64,000 nucleotides of DNA from contig NC_079875.1 of the NCBI RefSeq assembly GCF_029227915.1, forward strand, positions 28,024,001 through 28,088,000, in the 5' to 3' direction. The stretch comes from Hydractinia symbiolongicarpus. Lineage: Eukaryota > Cnidaria > Hydrozoa > Anthoathecata > Hydractiniidae. Numbering within the stretch: the first letter of the stretch is position 1; every line of letters starts with the position of its first letter. Both the position numbers and the translations under genes were made by a program. Below, one piece after another: positions 14,441-29,330 of this stretch. A model generated the notes under the pieces. That model searched no databases, was not told where the DNA came from, and was given only the letters and a program-made list of their open reading frames with translations.

Positions 14441-15289
14441 GGGACATTTCTTTGCGACTTTTCGTATTGATACAAGATAATTGTACTTTAGGGTCGACAA
14501 CCTCGTCTCTGGTTCTATACTTTCTGGCCATTTAAAAGAGACAAAAGTCTGATATATTTGCGATTTTTCGTATTGATACAAGATAATTGTCATTTAGGGT
14601 CAACAACCTCGTTTCAGGTTCTATATATTTTAGCTTTAAAATTGATAAACGAGTTACTTAAAAGAGACAAATGGCTCATATATTTGCGATTCTTCGTGTT
14701 GATACAAGATAATTGTCATTTAAAAAAAACAAACGTCTCATATAATTGCGATTCTTCGTGTTGATACAAGATAATTGTCATTTAGGGTCGACAACCTCGT
14801 CTCAGGTTCTATATAATTTAGTCGTAAAATTGATAAACGAGGCATTTAAAAGAAACAAATGTCTCATATAATTGCGAGTCTTCGTGTTGATACAAGATAA
14901 TTGTCATTTAGGGTCGACAACCTCGTCTCAGGTTCCAAATATTATAGTTGTAAAATTGATAAACGAGGCATTTTAAAGTGACGAGTGTCATGTATTTGCG
15001 ATTTTTCGTATTGATACAAGATTATTGTACCATAGGGTCAACAACGTCTCAGTTTCTATATATTTTAGTTGTAAAATTGATAAACGAGGCATTTAAAAGA
15101 GACATTTCTTTGCGACTTTTCGTATTAATACAAGATAATTGTACTTTAGGGTCGACAACCTCGTCTCTGGTTCTATACTTTCTGGCCATTTAAAAGAGAC
15201 AAAAGTCTGATATATTTGCGATTTTTCGTATTGATACAAGATAATTGTCATTTAGGGTCAACAACCTCGTCTCAGGTTCTATATAATTT

Positions 15290-17865
15290 AGCCGTAAAAT
15301 TGATAAACGAGGCAATTAAAAGAGACGAGTGTGATGTATTTGCGATTTCTCGTATTGATACAAGATTATTGTACCATAGGGTCAACAACGTTTCAGTTTC
15401 TATATATTTTAGTTGTAAAATTGATAAACGAGGCATTTAAAAGAGACATTTATTTGCGACTTTTCGTATTGATACAAGATAATTGTACTTTAGGGTGAAC
15501 AAGTGTCAGTTTCTATATATTTTAGCCGTAAAATTAATAAACGAGGCATTTAAAAGAGACAAATGCCTGATATATTTGCCAATTTTCGTATTGATACAAG
15601 ATAATTGTCATTTAGGGACGAAAATCTCGTCTCAGTTTCTATATATATTGGCCGTAAAATTGATAAAAGAGGCATTAAAAAAAAACAAACGTCTCATATA
15701 ATTGCGATTCTTCGTGTTGATACAAGATAATTGTCATTTAGGGTCGACAACCTCGTCTCAGGTTCTATATAATTTAGTCGTAAAATTGATAAACGAGGCA
15801 TTTAAAAGAAACAAATGTCTCATATAATTGCGAGTCTTCGTGTTGATACAAGATAATTGTCATTTAGGGTCGACAACCTCGTCTCAGGTTCTATATATTT
15901 TAGTTGTAAAATAGCTTAAGGAGGCATTTCAAAGAGACATGTATTTGCGATTTTTCGTATTGATACAAGATAATTGTCATTTAGGGTCAACAACCTCGTC
16001 TCAGGTTCTATATATTTTAGCCTTAAAATTGATAAACGAGTTATTTAAAAGAGACAAATGTCTCATATATTTGCGATTCTTCGTGTTGATACAAGATAAT
16101 TGTCATTTAGGGTCGACAAACTCGTCTCAGATTCTATGTATTTTAGTTGTAAAATTGCTTAAGGAGGCATTTCAAAGAGACATGTATTTGCAATCTTTCG
16201 TATTGATACAAGATAGTTGTCATTTAGGGTCAACAACCTCGTCTCAGGTTCTATATTTTTTAGCCTTAAAAATGATAAACGAGGCATTTATGAGAGACAA
16301 ATGTCTGATATACTTGCCATTTTTCGTATTGATACAAGATAATTGTCATTTAGGGACGACAATCTCGTCTCAGGTTCCAAATATTATAGTTGTAAAATTG
16401 ATAAACGAGGCATTTTAAAGTGACGAGTGTCATGTATTTGCGATTTTTCGTATTGATACAAGATTATTGTACCATAGGGTCAACAACGTCTCAGTTTCTA
16501 TATATTTTAGTTGTAAAATTGATAAACGAGGCATTTAAAAGAGACATTTATTTGCGACTTTTCGTATTGATACAAGATAATTGTACTTTAGGGTCAACAA
16601 GTCTCAGTTTCTATTTATTTTAGCCGTAAAAATGATAAACGAGGCATTTAAAAGAGACAAATGCCTGATATATTTGCCAATTTTCGTATTGATACAAGAT
16701 AATTGTCATTTAGGGACGAAAATCTCGTCTCAGTTTCTATATATATTAGCCGTAAAATTGATAAACGAGGCATTTAAAAAAAAAACGTCTCATATAATTG
16801 CGATTCTTCGTGTTGATACAAGATAATTGTCATTTAGGGTCGACAACCTCGTCTCAGGTTCTATATAATTTAGTTGTAAAATTGCTTAAGGAGGCATTTC
16901 AAAGAGACATGTATTTGCGATTTTTCGTATTGATACAAGATAATTGTCATTTAGGGTCGACAACCTCGTCTCAGGTTCTATATATTTTAACCGTAAAATT
17001 GATAAACGAGACATTTAAAAGAGACGAGTGTCATGTATTTGCGATTTCTCGTATTGATACAAGATTATTGTACCATAGGGTCAACAACGTTTCAGTTTCT
17101 ATATATTTTAGTTGTAAAATTGATAAACGAGGCATTTAAAAGAGACATTTATTTGCTACTTTTCGTATTGATACAAGATAATTGTACTTTAGGGTGAACA
17201 AGTGTCAGTTTTTATATATTTTAGCCGTAAAATTAATAAACGAGGCATTTAAAAGAGACAAATGCCTGATATATTTGCCAATTTTCGTATTGATACAAGA
17301 TAATTGTCATTTAGGGACGAAAATCTCGTCTCAGTTTCTATATATATTGGCCGTAAAATTGATAAACGAGGCATTTAAAAAAAACAAACGTCTCATATAA
17401 TTGCGATTCTTAGTGTTGATACAAGATAATTGTCATTTAGGGTCGACAACCTCGTCTCAGGTTCTATATAGTTTAGTCGTAAAATTGATAAACGAGGCAT
17501 TTAAAAGAAACAAATGTCTCATATAATTGCGAGTCTTCGTGTTGATACAAGATAATTGTCATTTAGGGTCGACAACCTCGTCTCAGGTTCTATATATTTT
17601 AGTTGTAAAATTGCTTAAGGAGGCATTTCAAAGAGACATGTATTTGCAATCTTTCGTATTGATACAAGATAGTTGTCATTTAGGGTCAACAACCTCGTCT
17701 CAGGTTCTATATTTTTTAGCCTTAAAAATGATATAAGAGGCATTTATAAGAGACAAATGTCTGATATACTTGCCATTTTTCGTATTGATACAAGATAATT
17801 GTCATTTAGGAACGACAATCTCGTCTCAGGTTCCAAATATTATAGTTGTAAAATTGATAAACGAG
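15290..17865 (+). repeat. Segment duplicated at 28,975-31,550 (offset 13,685 bp)
   Basis: Monomer order and private variants match the segment near 28,975-31,550 at a constant offset of 13,685 bp. Shared rare changes include ATGATATAAGAGGCATTTAT at ~17,728 and ~31,413, and TTAGGAACGACAATC at ~17,816 and ~31,501. Near 31,265-31,310 the distal copy carries a different monomer edge (GCCGTAAAATTGATAAACG instead of GTTGTAAAATTGCTTAAGG), which looks like a local conversion. The match ends near 17,865, where the distal copy lacks a monomer. Confidence 0.8.
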
Positions 17866-19070
17866 GCATTTTAAAGTGACGAGTGTCATGTATTTGCGAT
17901 TTTTCGTATTGATACAAGATTATTGTACCATAGGGTCAACAACGTCTCAGTTTCTATATATTTTAGTTATAAAATTGATAAACGAGGCATTTAAAAGAGA
18001 CATTTCTTTGCGACTTTTCGTATTGATACAAGATAATTGTACTTTAGGGTTGACAACCTCGTCTCTGGTTCTATACTTTCTGGCCATTTAAAAGAGACAA
18101 AAGTCTGATATATTTGCGATTTTTCGTATTGATACAAGATAATTGTCATTTAGGGTCAACAACCTCGTCTCAGGTTCTATATATTTTAGCTTTAAAATTG
18201 ATAAACGAGTTACTTAAAAGAGACAAATGGCTCATATATTTGCGATTCTTCGTGTTGATACAAGATAATTGTCATTTAGGGTCGACAACCTCGGCTCAGG
18301 TTCTATATATTTTAGCCGTAAAATTGATAAACGAGGCAATTAAAAGAGACGAGTGTCATGTATTTGCGATTTCTCGTATTGATGCAAGATTATTGTACCA
18401 TAGGGTCAACAACGTTTCAGTTTCTATATATTTTAGTTGTAAAATTGATAAACGAGGCATTTAAAAGAGACATTTATTTGCGACTTTTCGTATTGATACA
18501 AGATAATTGTACTTTAGGGTGAACAAGTGTCAGTTTCTATATATTTTAGCCGTAAAATTGATAAATGAGGCATTTAAAAGAGACAAATGCCTGATATATT
18601 TGCCAATTTTAATATTGATACAAGATAATTGTCATTTAGGGACGAAAATCTCGTCTCAGTTTCTATATATATTAGCCGTAAAATTGATAAACGAGGCATT
18701 TAAAAAAAAAAAACGTCTCATATAATTGCGATTCTTCGTGTTGATACAAGATAATTGTCATTTAGGGTCGACAACCTCGTCTCAGGTTCTATATATTTTA
18801 GTTGTAAAATTGCTTAAGGAGGCATTTCAAAGAGACATGTATTTGCGATTTTTCGTATTGATACAAGATAATTGTCATTTAGGGTCAACAACCTCGTCTC
18901 AGGTTCTATATATTTTAGCCTTAAAATTGATAAACGAATTATTTAAAAGAGACAAATGGCTCATGTATTTGCGATTCTTTGTGTTGATACAAGATAATTG
19001 TCATTTAGGGTCGACAACCTCGTCTCAGGTTCTATATATTTTAGCCGTAAAATTGATAAACGAGGCATTT
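16430..19070 (+). repeat. Segment duplicated at 31,920-34,560 (offset 15,490 bp)
   Basis: From about 16,430 to 19,070 the monomer order recurs at a constant offset of 15,490 bp. Shared rare variants include CCAATTTTAATATTGATAC (about 18,603 and 34,093), TTGATGCAAGATTATTG (about 18,380 and 33,870) and AATTGATAAATGAGGC (about 18,557 and 34,047). It overlaps the segment that also has a copy 13,685 bp away, so this part of the array exists at least three times in the window. Confidence 0.8.
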
Positions 19071-19239
19071 AAAAAAAACAAACGTCTCATATAATTGCGA
19101 TTCTTCGTGTTGATACAAGATAATTGTCATTTAGGGTCGACAACCTCGTCTCAGGTTCTATATAATTTAGTCGTAAAATTGATAAACGAGGCATTTAAAA
19201 GAAACAAATGTCTCATATAATTGCGAGTCTTCGTGTTGA

Positions 19240-22200
19240 TACAAGATAATTGTCATTTAGGGTCGACAACCTCGTCTCAGGTTCTATATATTTTAGTTGT
19301 AAGATTGCTTAAGGAGGCATTTCAAAGAGACATGTATTTGCGATTTTTCGTATTGATACAAGATAATTGTCATTTAGGGTCAACAACCTCGTCTCAGGTT
19401 CTATATATTTTAGCCTTAAAATTGATAAACGAGTTATTTAAAAGAGACAAATGGCTCATATATTTGCGATTCTTCGTGTTGATACAAGATAATTGTCATT
19501 TAGGGTCGACAACCTCGTCTCAGGTTCTATATATTTTAGCCGTAAAATTGATAAACGAGGCATTTAAAAGAGACGAGTGTCATGTATTTGCGATTTCTCG
19601 TATTTATACAAGATTATTGTACCATAGGGTCAACAACGTCTCAGTTTCTATATATTTTAGTCGTAAAATTTATAAACGAGGCATTTAAAAGAGACAAATG
19701 TCTCATATATTTGCGATTCTTCGTGTTGATACAAGATAATTGTCATTTAGGGTCGACAAACTCGTCTCAGATTCTATGTATTTTAGCTGTAAAATTGCTT
19801 AAGGAGGCATTTCAAAGAGACATGTATTTGCAATCTTTCGTATTGATACAAGATAGTTGTCATTAAGGGTCAACAACCTCGTCTCAGGTTCTATATTTTT
19901 TAGCCTTAAAAATGATAAACGAGGCATTTATAAGAGACAAATGTCTGATATACTTGCCATTTTTCGTATTGATACAAGATAATTGTCATTTAGGGACGAC
20001 AATCTCGTCTCAGGTTCCAAATATTATAGTTGTAAAATTGATAAACGAGGCATTTTAAAGTGACGAGTGTCATGTATTTGCGATTTTTCGTATTGATACA
20101 AGATTATTGTACCATAGGGTCAACAACGTCTCAGTTTCTTTATATTTTAGTTGTAAAATTGATAAACGAGGCATTTAAAAGAGACATTTATTTGCGACTT
20201 TTCGTATTGATACAAGATAATTGTACTTTAGGGTCGACAACCTCGTCTCTGGTTCTATACTTTCTGGCCATTTAAAAGAGACAAAAGTCTGATATATTTG
20301 CGATTTTTCGTATTGATACAAGATAATTGTCATTTAGGGTCAACAACCTCGTCTCAGGTTCTATATATTTTAGCTTTAAAATTGATAAACGAGTTACTTA
20401 AAAGAGTCAAATGGCTCATATATTTGCGATTCTTCGTGTTGATACAAGATAATTGTCATTTAGGGTCGACAACCTCGGCTCAGGTTCTATATATTTTAGC
20501 CGTAAAATTGATAAACGAGGCAATTAAAAGAGACGAGTGTCATGTATTTGCGATTTCTCGTATTGATACAAGATTATTGTACCATAGGGTCAACAACGTT
20601 TCAGTTTCTATATATTTTAGTTGTAAAATTGATAAACGAGGCATTTAAAAGAGACATTTATTTGCGACTTTTCGTATTGATACAAGATAATTGTACTTTA
20701 GGGTGAACAAGTGTCAGTTTCTATATATTTTAGCCGTAAAATTAATAAACGAGGCATTTAAAAGAGACAAATGCCTGATATATTTGCCAATTTTCGTATT
20801 GATACAAGATAATTGTCATTTAGGGACGAAAGTCTCGTCTCAGTTTCTATATATATTGGCCGTAAAATTGATAAACGAGGCATTTAAAAAAAACCAAACG
20901 TCTCATATAATTGCGATTCTTCGTGTTGATACAAGATAATTGTCATTTAGGGTCGACAACCTCGTCTCAGGTTCTATATATTTTAGTTGTAAGATTGCTT
21001 AAGGAGGCATTTCAAAGAGACATGTATTTGCGATTTTTCGTATTGATACAAGATAATTGTCATTTAGGGTCAACAACCTCGTCTCAGGTTCTATATATTT
21101 TAGCCTTAAAATTGATAAACGAGTTATTTAAAAGAGACAAATGGCTCATATATTTGCGATTCTTCGTGTTGATACAAGATAATTGTCATTTAGGGTCGAC
21201 AACCTCGTCTCAGGTTCTATATATTTTAGCCGTAAAATTGATAAACGAGGCATTTAAAAGAGACGAGTGTCATGTATTTGCGATTTCTCGTATTGATACA
21301 AGATTATTGTACCATAGGGTCAACAACGTCTCAGTTTCTATATATTTTAGTCGTAAAATTTATAAACGAGGCATTTAAAAGAGACAAATGTCTCATATAT
21401 TTGCGATTCTTCGTGTTGATACAAGATAATTGTCATTTAGGGTCGACAAACTCGTCTCAGATTCTATGTATTTTAGCTGTAAAATTGCTTAAGGAGGCAT
21501 TTCAAAGAGACATGTATTTGCAATCTTTCGTATTGATACAAGATAGTTGTCATTAAGGGTCAACAACCTCGTCTCAGGTTCTATATTTTTTAGCCTTAAA
21601 AATGATAAACGAGGCATTTATAAGAGACAAATGTCTGATATACTTGCCATTTTTCGTATTGATACAAGATAATTGTCATTTAGGGACGACAATCTCGTCT
21701 CAGGTTCCAAATATTATAGTTGTAAAATTGATAAACGAGGCATTTTAAAGTGACGAGTGTCATGTATTTGCGATTTTTCGTATTGATACAAGATTATTGT
21801 ACCATAGGGTCAACAACGTCTCAGTTTCTTTATATTTTAGTTGTAAAATTGATAAACGAGGCATTTAAAAGAGACATTTCTTTGCGACTTTTCGTATTGA
21901 TACAAGATAATTGTACTTTAGGGTCGACAACCTCGTCTCTGGTTCTATACTTTCTGGCCATTTAAAAGAGACAAAAGTCTGATATATTTGCGATTTTTCG
22001 TATTGATACAAGATAATTGTCATTTAGGGTCAACAACCTCGTCTCAGGTTCTATATATTTTAGCTTTAAAATTGATAAACGAGTTACTTAAAAGAGACAA
22101 ATGGCTCATATATTTGCGATTCTTCGTGTTGATACAAGATAATTGTCATTTAGGGTCGACAACCTCGGCTCAGGTTCTATATATTTTAGCCGTAAAATTG

Positions 22201-22650
22201 ATAAACGAGGCAATTAAAAGAGACGAGTGTCATGTATTTGCGATTTCTCGTATTGATACAAGATTATTGTACCATAGGGTCAACAACGTTTCAGTTTCTA
22301 TATATTTTAGTTGTAAAATTGATAAACGAGGCATTTAAAAGAGACATTTATTTGCGACTTTTCGTATTGATACAAGATAATTGTACTTTAGGGTGAACAA
22401 GTGTCAGTTTCTATATATTTTAGCCGTAAAATTAATAAACGAGGCATTTAAAAGAGACAAATGCCTGATATATTTGCCAATTTTCGTATTGATACAAGAT
22501 AATTGTCATTTAGGGACGAAAGTCTCGTCTCAGTTTCTATATATATTGGCCGTAAAATTGATAAACGAGGCATTTAAAAAAAACAAACGTCTCATATAAT
22601 TGCGATTCTTCGTGTTGATACAAGATAATTGTCATTTAGGGTCGACAACC
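19240..22650 (+). repeat. 1,690-bp higher-order repeat, two copies
   Basis: Copies begin near 19,240 and 20,930 and keep the same monomer order at an offset of 1,690 bp. Both carry CATTAAGGGTCAAC (a T-to-A change that creates a TAA) at about 19,862 and 21,552, and TCAGTTTCTTTATATTTTAG at about 20,131 and 21,821. A related pair occurs at about 26,030 and 27,719 with an offset of 1,689 bp. Confidence 0.8.
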
Positions 22651-25600
22651 TCGTCTCAGGTTCTATATATTTTAGCCTTAAAATTGATAAACGAATTATT
22701 TAAAAGAGACAAATGGCTCATGTATTTGCGATTTTTCGTATTGATACAAGATAATTGTCATTTAGGGTCAACAACCTCGTCTCAGGTTCTATATATTTTA
22801 GCCTTAAAATTGATAAACGAATTATTTAAAAGAGACAAATGGCTCATGTATTTGCGATTTTTTGTGTTGATACAAGATAATTGTCATTTAGGGTCGACAA
22901 CCTCGTCTCAGGTTCTATATATTTTAGCCGTAAAATTGATAAACGAGGCATTTAAAAAAAACAAACGTCTCATATAATTGCGATTCTTCGTGTTGATACA
23001 AGATAATTGTCATTTAGGGTCGACAACCTCGTCTCAGGTTCTATATAATTTAGTCGTAAAATTGATAAACGAGGCATTTAAAAGAAACAAATGTCTCATA
23101 TAATTGCGAGTCTTCGTGTTGATACAAGATAATTGTCATTTAGGGTCGACAACCTCGTCTCAGGTTCTATATATTTTAGTTGTAAGATTGCTTAAGGAGG
23201 CATTTCAAAGAGACATGTATTTGCGATTTTTCGTATTGATACAAGATAATTGTCATTTAGGGTCAACAACCTCGTCTCAGGTTCTATATATTTTAGCCTT
23301 AAAATTGATAAACGAGTTATTTAAAAGAGACAAATGGCTCATATATTTGCGATTCTTCGTGTTGATACAAGATAATTGTCATTTAGGGTCGACAACCTCG
23401 TCTCAGGTTCTATATATTTTAGCCGTAAAATTGATAAACGAGGCATTTAAAAGAGACGAGTGTCATGTATTTGCGATTTCTCGTATTTATACAAGATTAT
23501 TGTACCATAGGGTCAACAACGTCTCAGTTTCTATATATTTTAGTCGTAAAATTTATAAACGAGGCATTTAAAAGAGACAAATGTCTCATATATTTGCGAT
23601 TCTTCGTGTTGATACAAGATAATTGTCATTTAGGGTCGACAAACTCGTCTCAGATTCTATGTATTTTAGCTGTAAAATTGCTTAAGGAGGCATTTCAAAG
23701 AGACATGTATTTGCAATCTTTCGTATTGATACAAGATAGTTGTCATTAAGGGTCAACAACCTCGTCTCAGGTTCTATATTTTTTAGCCTTAAAAATGATA
23801 AACGAGGCATTTATAAGAGACAAATGTCTGATATACTTGCCATTTTTCGTATTGATACAAGATAATTGTCATTTAGGGACGACAATCTCGTCTCAGGTTC
23901 CAAATATTATAGTTGTAAAATTGATAAACGAGGCATTTTAAAGTGACGAGTGTCATGTATTTGCGATTTTTCGTATTGATACAAGATTATTGTACCATAG
24001 GGTCAACAACGTCTCAGTTTCTTTATATTTTAGTTGTAAAATTGATAAACGAGGCATTTAAAAGAGACATTTATTTGCAACTTTTCGTATTGATACAAGA
24101 TAATTGTACTTTAGGGTCGACAACCTCGTCTCTGGTTCTATACTTTCTGGCCATTTAAAAGAGACAAAAGTCTGATATATTTGCGATTTTTCGTATTGAT
24201 ACAAGATAATTGTCATTTAGGGTCAACAACCTCGTCTCAGGTTCTATATATTTTAGCTTTAAAATTGATAAACGAGTTACTTAAAAGAGACAAATGGCTC
24301 ATATATTTGCGATTCTTCGTGTTGATACAAGATAATTGTCATTTAGGGTCGACAAACTCGTCTCAGATTCTATGTATTTTAGCTGTAAAATTGCTTAAGG
24401 AGGCATTTCAAAGAGACATGTATTTGCAATCTTTCGTATTGATACAAGATAGTTGTCATTAAGGGTCAACAACCTCGTCTCAGGTTCTATATTTTTTAGC
24501 CTTAAAAATGATAAACGAGGCATTTATAAGAGACAAATGTCTGATATACTTGCCATTTTTCGTATTGATACAAGATAATTGTCATTTAGGGACGACAATC
24601 TCGTCTCAGGTTCCAAATATTATAGTTGTAAAATTGATAAACGAGGCATTTTAAAGTGACGAGTGTCATGTATTTGCGATTTTTCGTATTGATACAAGAT
24701 TATTGTACCATAGGGTCAACAACGTCTCAGTTTCTTTATATTTTAGTTGTAAAATTGATAAACGAGGCATTTAAAAGAGACATTTATTTGCGACTTTTCG
24801 TATTGATACAAGATAATTGTACTTTAGGGTCGACAACCTCGTCTCTGGTTCTATACTTTCTGGCCATTTAAAAGAGACAAAAGTCTGATATATTTGCGAT
24901 TTTTCGTATTGATACAAGATAATTGTCATTTAGGGTCAACAACCTCGTCTCAGGTTCTATATATTTTAGCTTTAAAATTGATAAACGAGTTACTTAAAAG
25001 AGACAAATGGCTCATATATTTGCGATTCTTCGTGTTGATACAAGATAATTGTCATTTAGGGTCGACAACCTCGGCTCAGGTTCTATATATTTTAGCCGTA
25101 AAATTGATAAACGAGGCAATTAAAAGAGACGAGTGTCATGTATTTGCGATTTCTCGTATTGATACAAGATTATTGTACCATAGGGTCAACAACGTTTCAG
25201 TTTCTATATATTTTAGTTGTAAAATTGATAAACGAGGCATTTAAAAGAGACATTTATTTGCGACTTTTCGTATTGATACAAGATAATTGTACTTTAGGGT
25301 GAACAAGTGTCAGTTTCTATATATTTTAGCCGTAAAATTAATAAACGAGGCATTTAAAAGAGACAAATGCCTGATATATTTGCCAATTTTCGTATTGATA
25401 CAAGATAATTGTCATTTAGGGACGAAAGTCTCGTCTCAGTTTCTATATATATTGGCCGTAAAATTGATAAACGAGGCATTTAAAAAAAACAAACGTCTCA
25501 TATAATTGCGATTCTTCGTGTTGATACAAGATAATTGTCATTTAGGGTCGACAACCTCGTCTCAGGTTCTATATATTTTAGCCTTAAAATTGATAAACGA

Positions 25601-27252
25601 ATTATTTAAAAGAGACAAATGGCTCATGTATTTGCGATTTTTCGTATTGATACAAGATAATTGTCATTTAGGGTCAACAACCTCGTCTCAGGTTCTATAT
25701 ATTTTAGCCTTAAAATTGATAAACGAATTATTTAAAAGAGACAAATGGCTCATGTATTTGCGATTTTTTGTGTTGATACAAGATAATTGTCATTTAGGGT
25801 CGACAACCTCGTCTCAGGTTCTATATATTTTAGCCGTAAAATTGATAAACGAGGCATTTAAAAAAAACAAACGTCTCATATAATTGCGATTCTTCGTGTT
25901 GATACAAGATAATTGTCATTTAGGGTCGACAACCTCGTCTCAGGTTCTATATAATTTAGTCGTAAAATTGATAAACGAGGCATTTAAAAGAAACAAATGT
26001 CTCATATAATTGCGAGTCTTCGTGTTGATACAAGATAATTGTCATTTAGGGTCGACAACCTCGTCTCAGGTTCTATATATTTTAGTTGTAAGATTGCTTA
26101 AGGAGGCATTTCAAAGAGACATGTATTTGCGATTTTTCGTATTGATACAAGATAATTGTCATTTAGGGTCAACAACCTCGTCTCAGGTTCTATATATTTT
26201 AGCCTTAAAATTGATAAACGAGTTATTTAAAAGAGACAAATGGCTCATATATTTGCGATTCTTCGTGTTGATACAAGATAATTGTCATTTAGGGTCGACA
26301 ACCTCGTCTCAGGTTCTATATATTTTAGCCGTAAAATTGATAAACGAGGCATTTAAAAGAGACGAGTGTCATGTATTTGCGATTTCTCGTATTTATACAA
26401 GATTATTGTACCATAGGGTCAACAACGTCTCAGTTTCTATATATTTTAGTCGTAAAATTTATAAACGAGGCATTTAAAAGAGACAAATGTCTCATATATT
26501 TGCGATTCTTCGTGTTGATACAAGATAATTGTCATTTAGGGTCGACAAACTCGTCTCAGATTCTATGTATTTTAGCTGTAAAATTGCTTAAGGAGGCATT
26601 TCAAAGAGACATGTATTTGCAATCTTTCGTATTGATACAAGATAGTTGTCATTAAGGGTCAACAACCTCGTCTCAGGTTCTATATTTTTTAGCCTTAAAA
26701 ATGATAAACGAGGCATTTATAAGAGACAAATGTCTGATATACTTGCCATTTTTCGTATTGATACAAGATAATTGTCATTTAGGGACGACAATCTCGTCTC
26801 AGGTTCCAAATATTATAGTTGTAAAATTGATAAACGAGGCATTTTAAAGTGACGAGTGTCATGTATTTGCGATTTTTCGTATTGATACAAGATTATTGTA
26901 CCATAGGGTCAACAACGTCTCAGTTTCTTTATATTTTAGTTGTAAAATTGATAAACGAGGCATTTAAAAGAGACATTTATTTGCGACTTTTCGTATTGAT
27001 ACAAGATAATTGTACTTTAGGGTCGACAACCTCGTCTCTGGTTCTATACTTTCTGGCCATTTAAAAGAGACAAAAGTCTGATATATTTGCGATTTTTCGT
27101 ATTGATACAAGATAATTGTCATTTAGGGTCAACAACCTCGTCTCAGGTTCTATATATTTTAGCTTTAAAATTGATAAACGAGTTACTTAAAAGAGACAAA
27201 TGGCTCATATATTTGCGATTCTTCGTGTTGATACAAGATAATTGTCATTTAG
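21441..27252 (+). repeat. 2,906-bp higher-order repeat, two tandem copies
   Basis: The blocks 21,441-24,346 and 24,347-27,252 follow the same order of variants at an offset of exactly 2,906 bp. Both contain a local doubling of a 126-bp monomer with TTGATAAACGAATTATTTAA (near 22,690 and 22,810; again near 25,596 and 25,716). The inner boundary near 24,347 joins a TTACTTAAAAGAGACAAATG monomer directly to the GTCGACAAACTCGTCTCAG monomer. Confidence 0.8.
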
Positions 27253-29330
27253 GGTCGACAACCTCGGCTCAGGTTCTATATATTTTAGCCGTAAAATTGA
27301 TAAACGAGGCAATTAAAAGAGACGAGTGTCATGTATTTGCGATTTCTCGTATTGATACAAGATTATTGTACCATAGGGTCAACAACGTTTCAGTTTCTAT
27401 ATATTTTAGTTGTAAAATTGATAAACGAGGCATTTAAAAGAGACATTTATTTGCGACTTTTCGTATTGATACAAGATAATTGTACTTTAGGGTGAACAAG
27501 TGTCAGTTTCTATATATTTTAGCCGTAAAATTAATAAACGAGGCATTTAAAAGAGACAAATGCCTGATATATTTGCCAATTTTCGTATTGATACAAGATA
27601 ATTGTCATTTAGGGACGAAAGTCTCGTCTCAGTTTCTATATATATTGGCCGTAAAATTGATAAACGAGGCATTTAAAAAAAACAAACGTCTCATATAATT
27701 GCGATTCTTCGTGTTGATACAAGATAATTGTCATTTAGGGTCGACAACCTCGTCTCAGGTTCTATATATTTTAGTTGTAAGATTGCTTAAGGAGGCATTT
27801 CAAAGAGACATGTATTTGCGATTTTTCGTATTGATACAAGATAATTGTCATTTAGGGTCAACAACCTCGTCTCAGGTTCTATATATTTTAGCCTTAAAAT
27901 TGATAAACGAGTTATTTAAAAGAGACAAATGGCTCATATATTTGCGATTCTTCGTGTTGATACAAGATAATTGTCATTTAGGGTCGACAACCTCGTCTCA
28001 GGTTCTATATATTTTAGCCGTAAAATTGATAAACGAGGCATTTAAAAGAGACGAGTGTCATGTATTTGCGATTTCTCGTATTGATACAAGATTATTGTAC
28101 CATAGGGTCAACAACGTCTCAGTTTCTATATATTTTAGTCGTAAAATTTATAAACGAGGCATTTAAAAGAGACAAATGTCTCATATATTTGCGATTCTTC
28201 GTGTTGATACAAGATAATTGTCATTTAGGGTCGACAAACTCGTCTCAGATTCTATGTATTTTAGCTGTAAAATTGCTTAAGGAGGCATTTCAAAGAGACA
28301 TGTATTTGCAATCTTTCGTATTGATACAAGATAGTTGTCATTAAGGGTCAACAACCTCGTCTCAGGTTCTATATTTTTTAGCCTTAAAAATGATAAACGA
28401 GGCATTTATAAGAGACAAATGTCTGATATACTTGCCATTTTTCGTATTGATACAAGATAATTGTCATTTAGGGACGACAATCTCGTCTCAGGTTCCAAAT
28501 ATTATAGTTGTAAAATTGATAAACGAGGCATTTTAAAGTGACGAGTGTCATGTATTTGCGATTTTTCGTATTGATACAAGATTATTGTACCATAGGTCAA
28601 CAACGTCTCAGTTTCTTTATATTTTAGTTGTAAAATTGATAAACGAGGCATTTAAAAGAGACATTTATTTGCGACTTTTCGTATTGATACAAGATAATTG
28701 TACTTTAGGGTCGACAACCTCGTCTCTGGTTCTATACTTTCTGGCCATTTAAAAGAGACAAAAGTCTGATATATTTGCGATTTTTCGTATTGATACAAGA
28801 TAATTGTCATTTAGGGTCAACAACCTCGTCTCAGGTTCTATATATTTTAGCTTTAAAATTGATAAACGAGTTACTTAAAAGAGACAAATGGCTCATATAT
28901 TTGCGATTCTTCGTGTTGATACAAGATAATTGTCATTTAGGGTCGACAACCTCGGCTCAGGTTCTATATATTTTAGCCGTAAAATTGATAAACGAGGCAA
29001 TTAAAAGAGACGAGTGTCATGTATTTGCGATTTCTCGTATTGATACAAGATTATTGTACCATAGGGTCAACAACGTTTCAGTTTCTATATATTTTAGTTG
29101 TAAAATTGATAAACGAGGCATTTAAAAGAGACATTTATTTGCGACTTTTCGTATTGATACAAGATAATTGTACTTTAGGGTGAACAAGTGTCAGTTTCTA
29201 TATATTTTAGCCGTAAAATTAATAAACGAGGCATTTAAAAGAGACAAATGCCTGATATATTTGCCAATTTTCGTATTGATACAAGATAATTGTCATTTAG
29301 GGACGAAAATCTCGTCTCAGTTTCTATATA
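26030..29330 (+). repeat. 1,689-bp higher-order repeat, two copies, second with a 1-bp deletion
   Basis: The copy starting near 26,030 is repeated from about 27,719 at an offset of 1,689 bp, changing to 1,688 bp after a single G is lost at about 28,594 (CCATAGGTCAAC where all neighbours have CCATAGGGTCAAC). It contains the same variants as the 1,690-bp repeat at 19,240-22,650. Confidence 0.75.
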
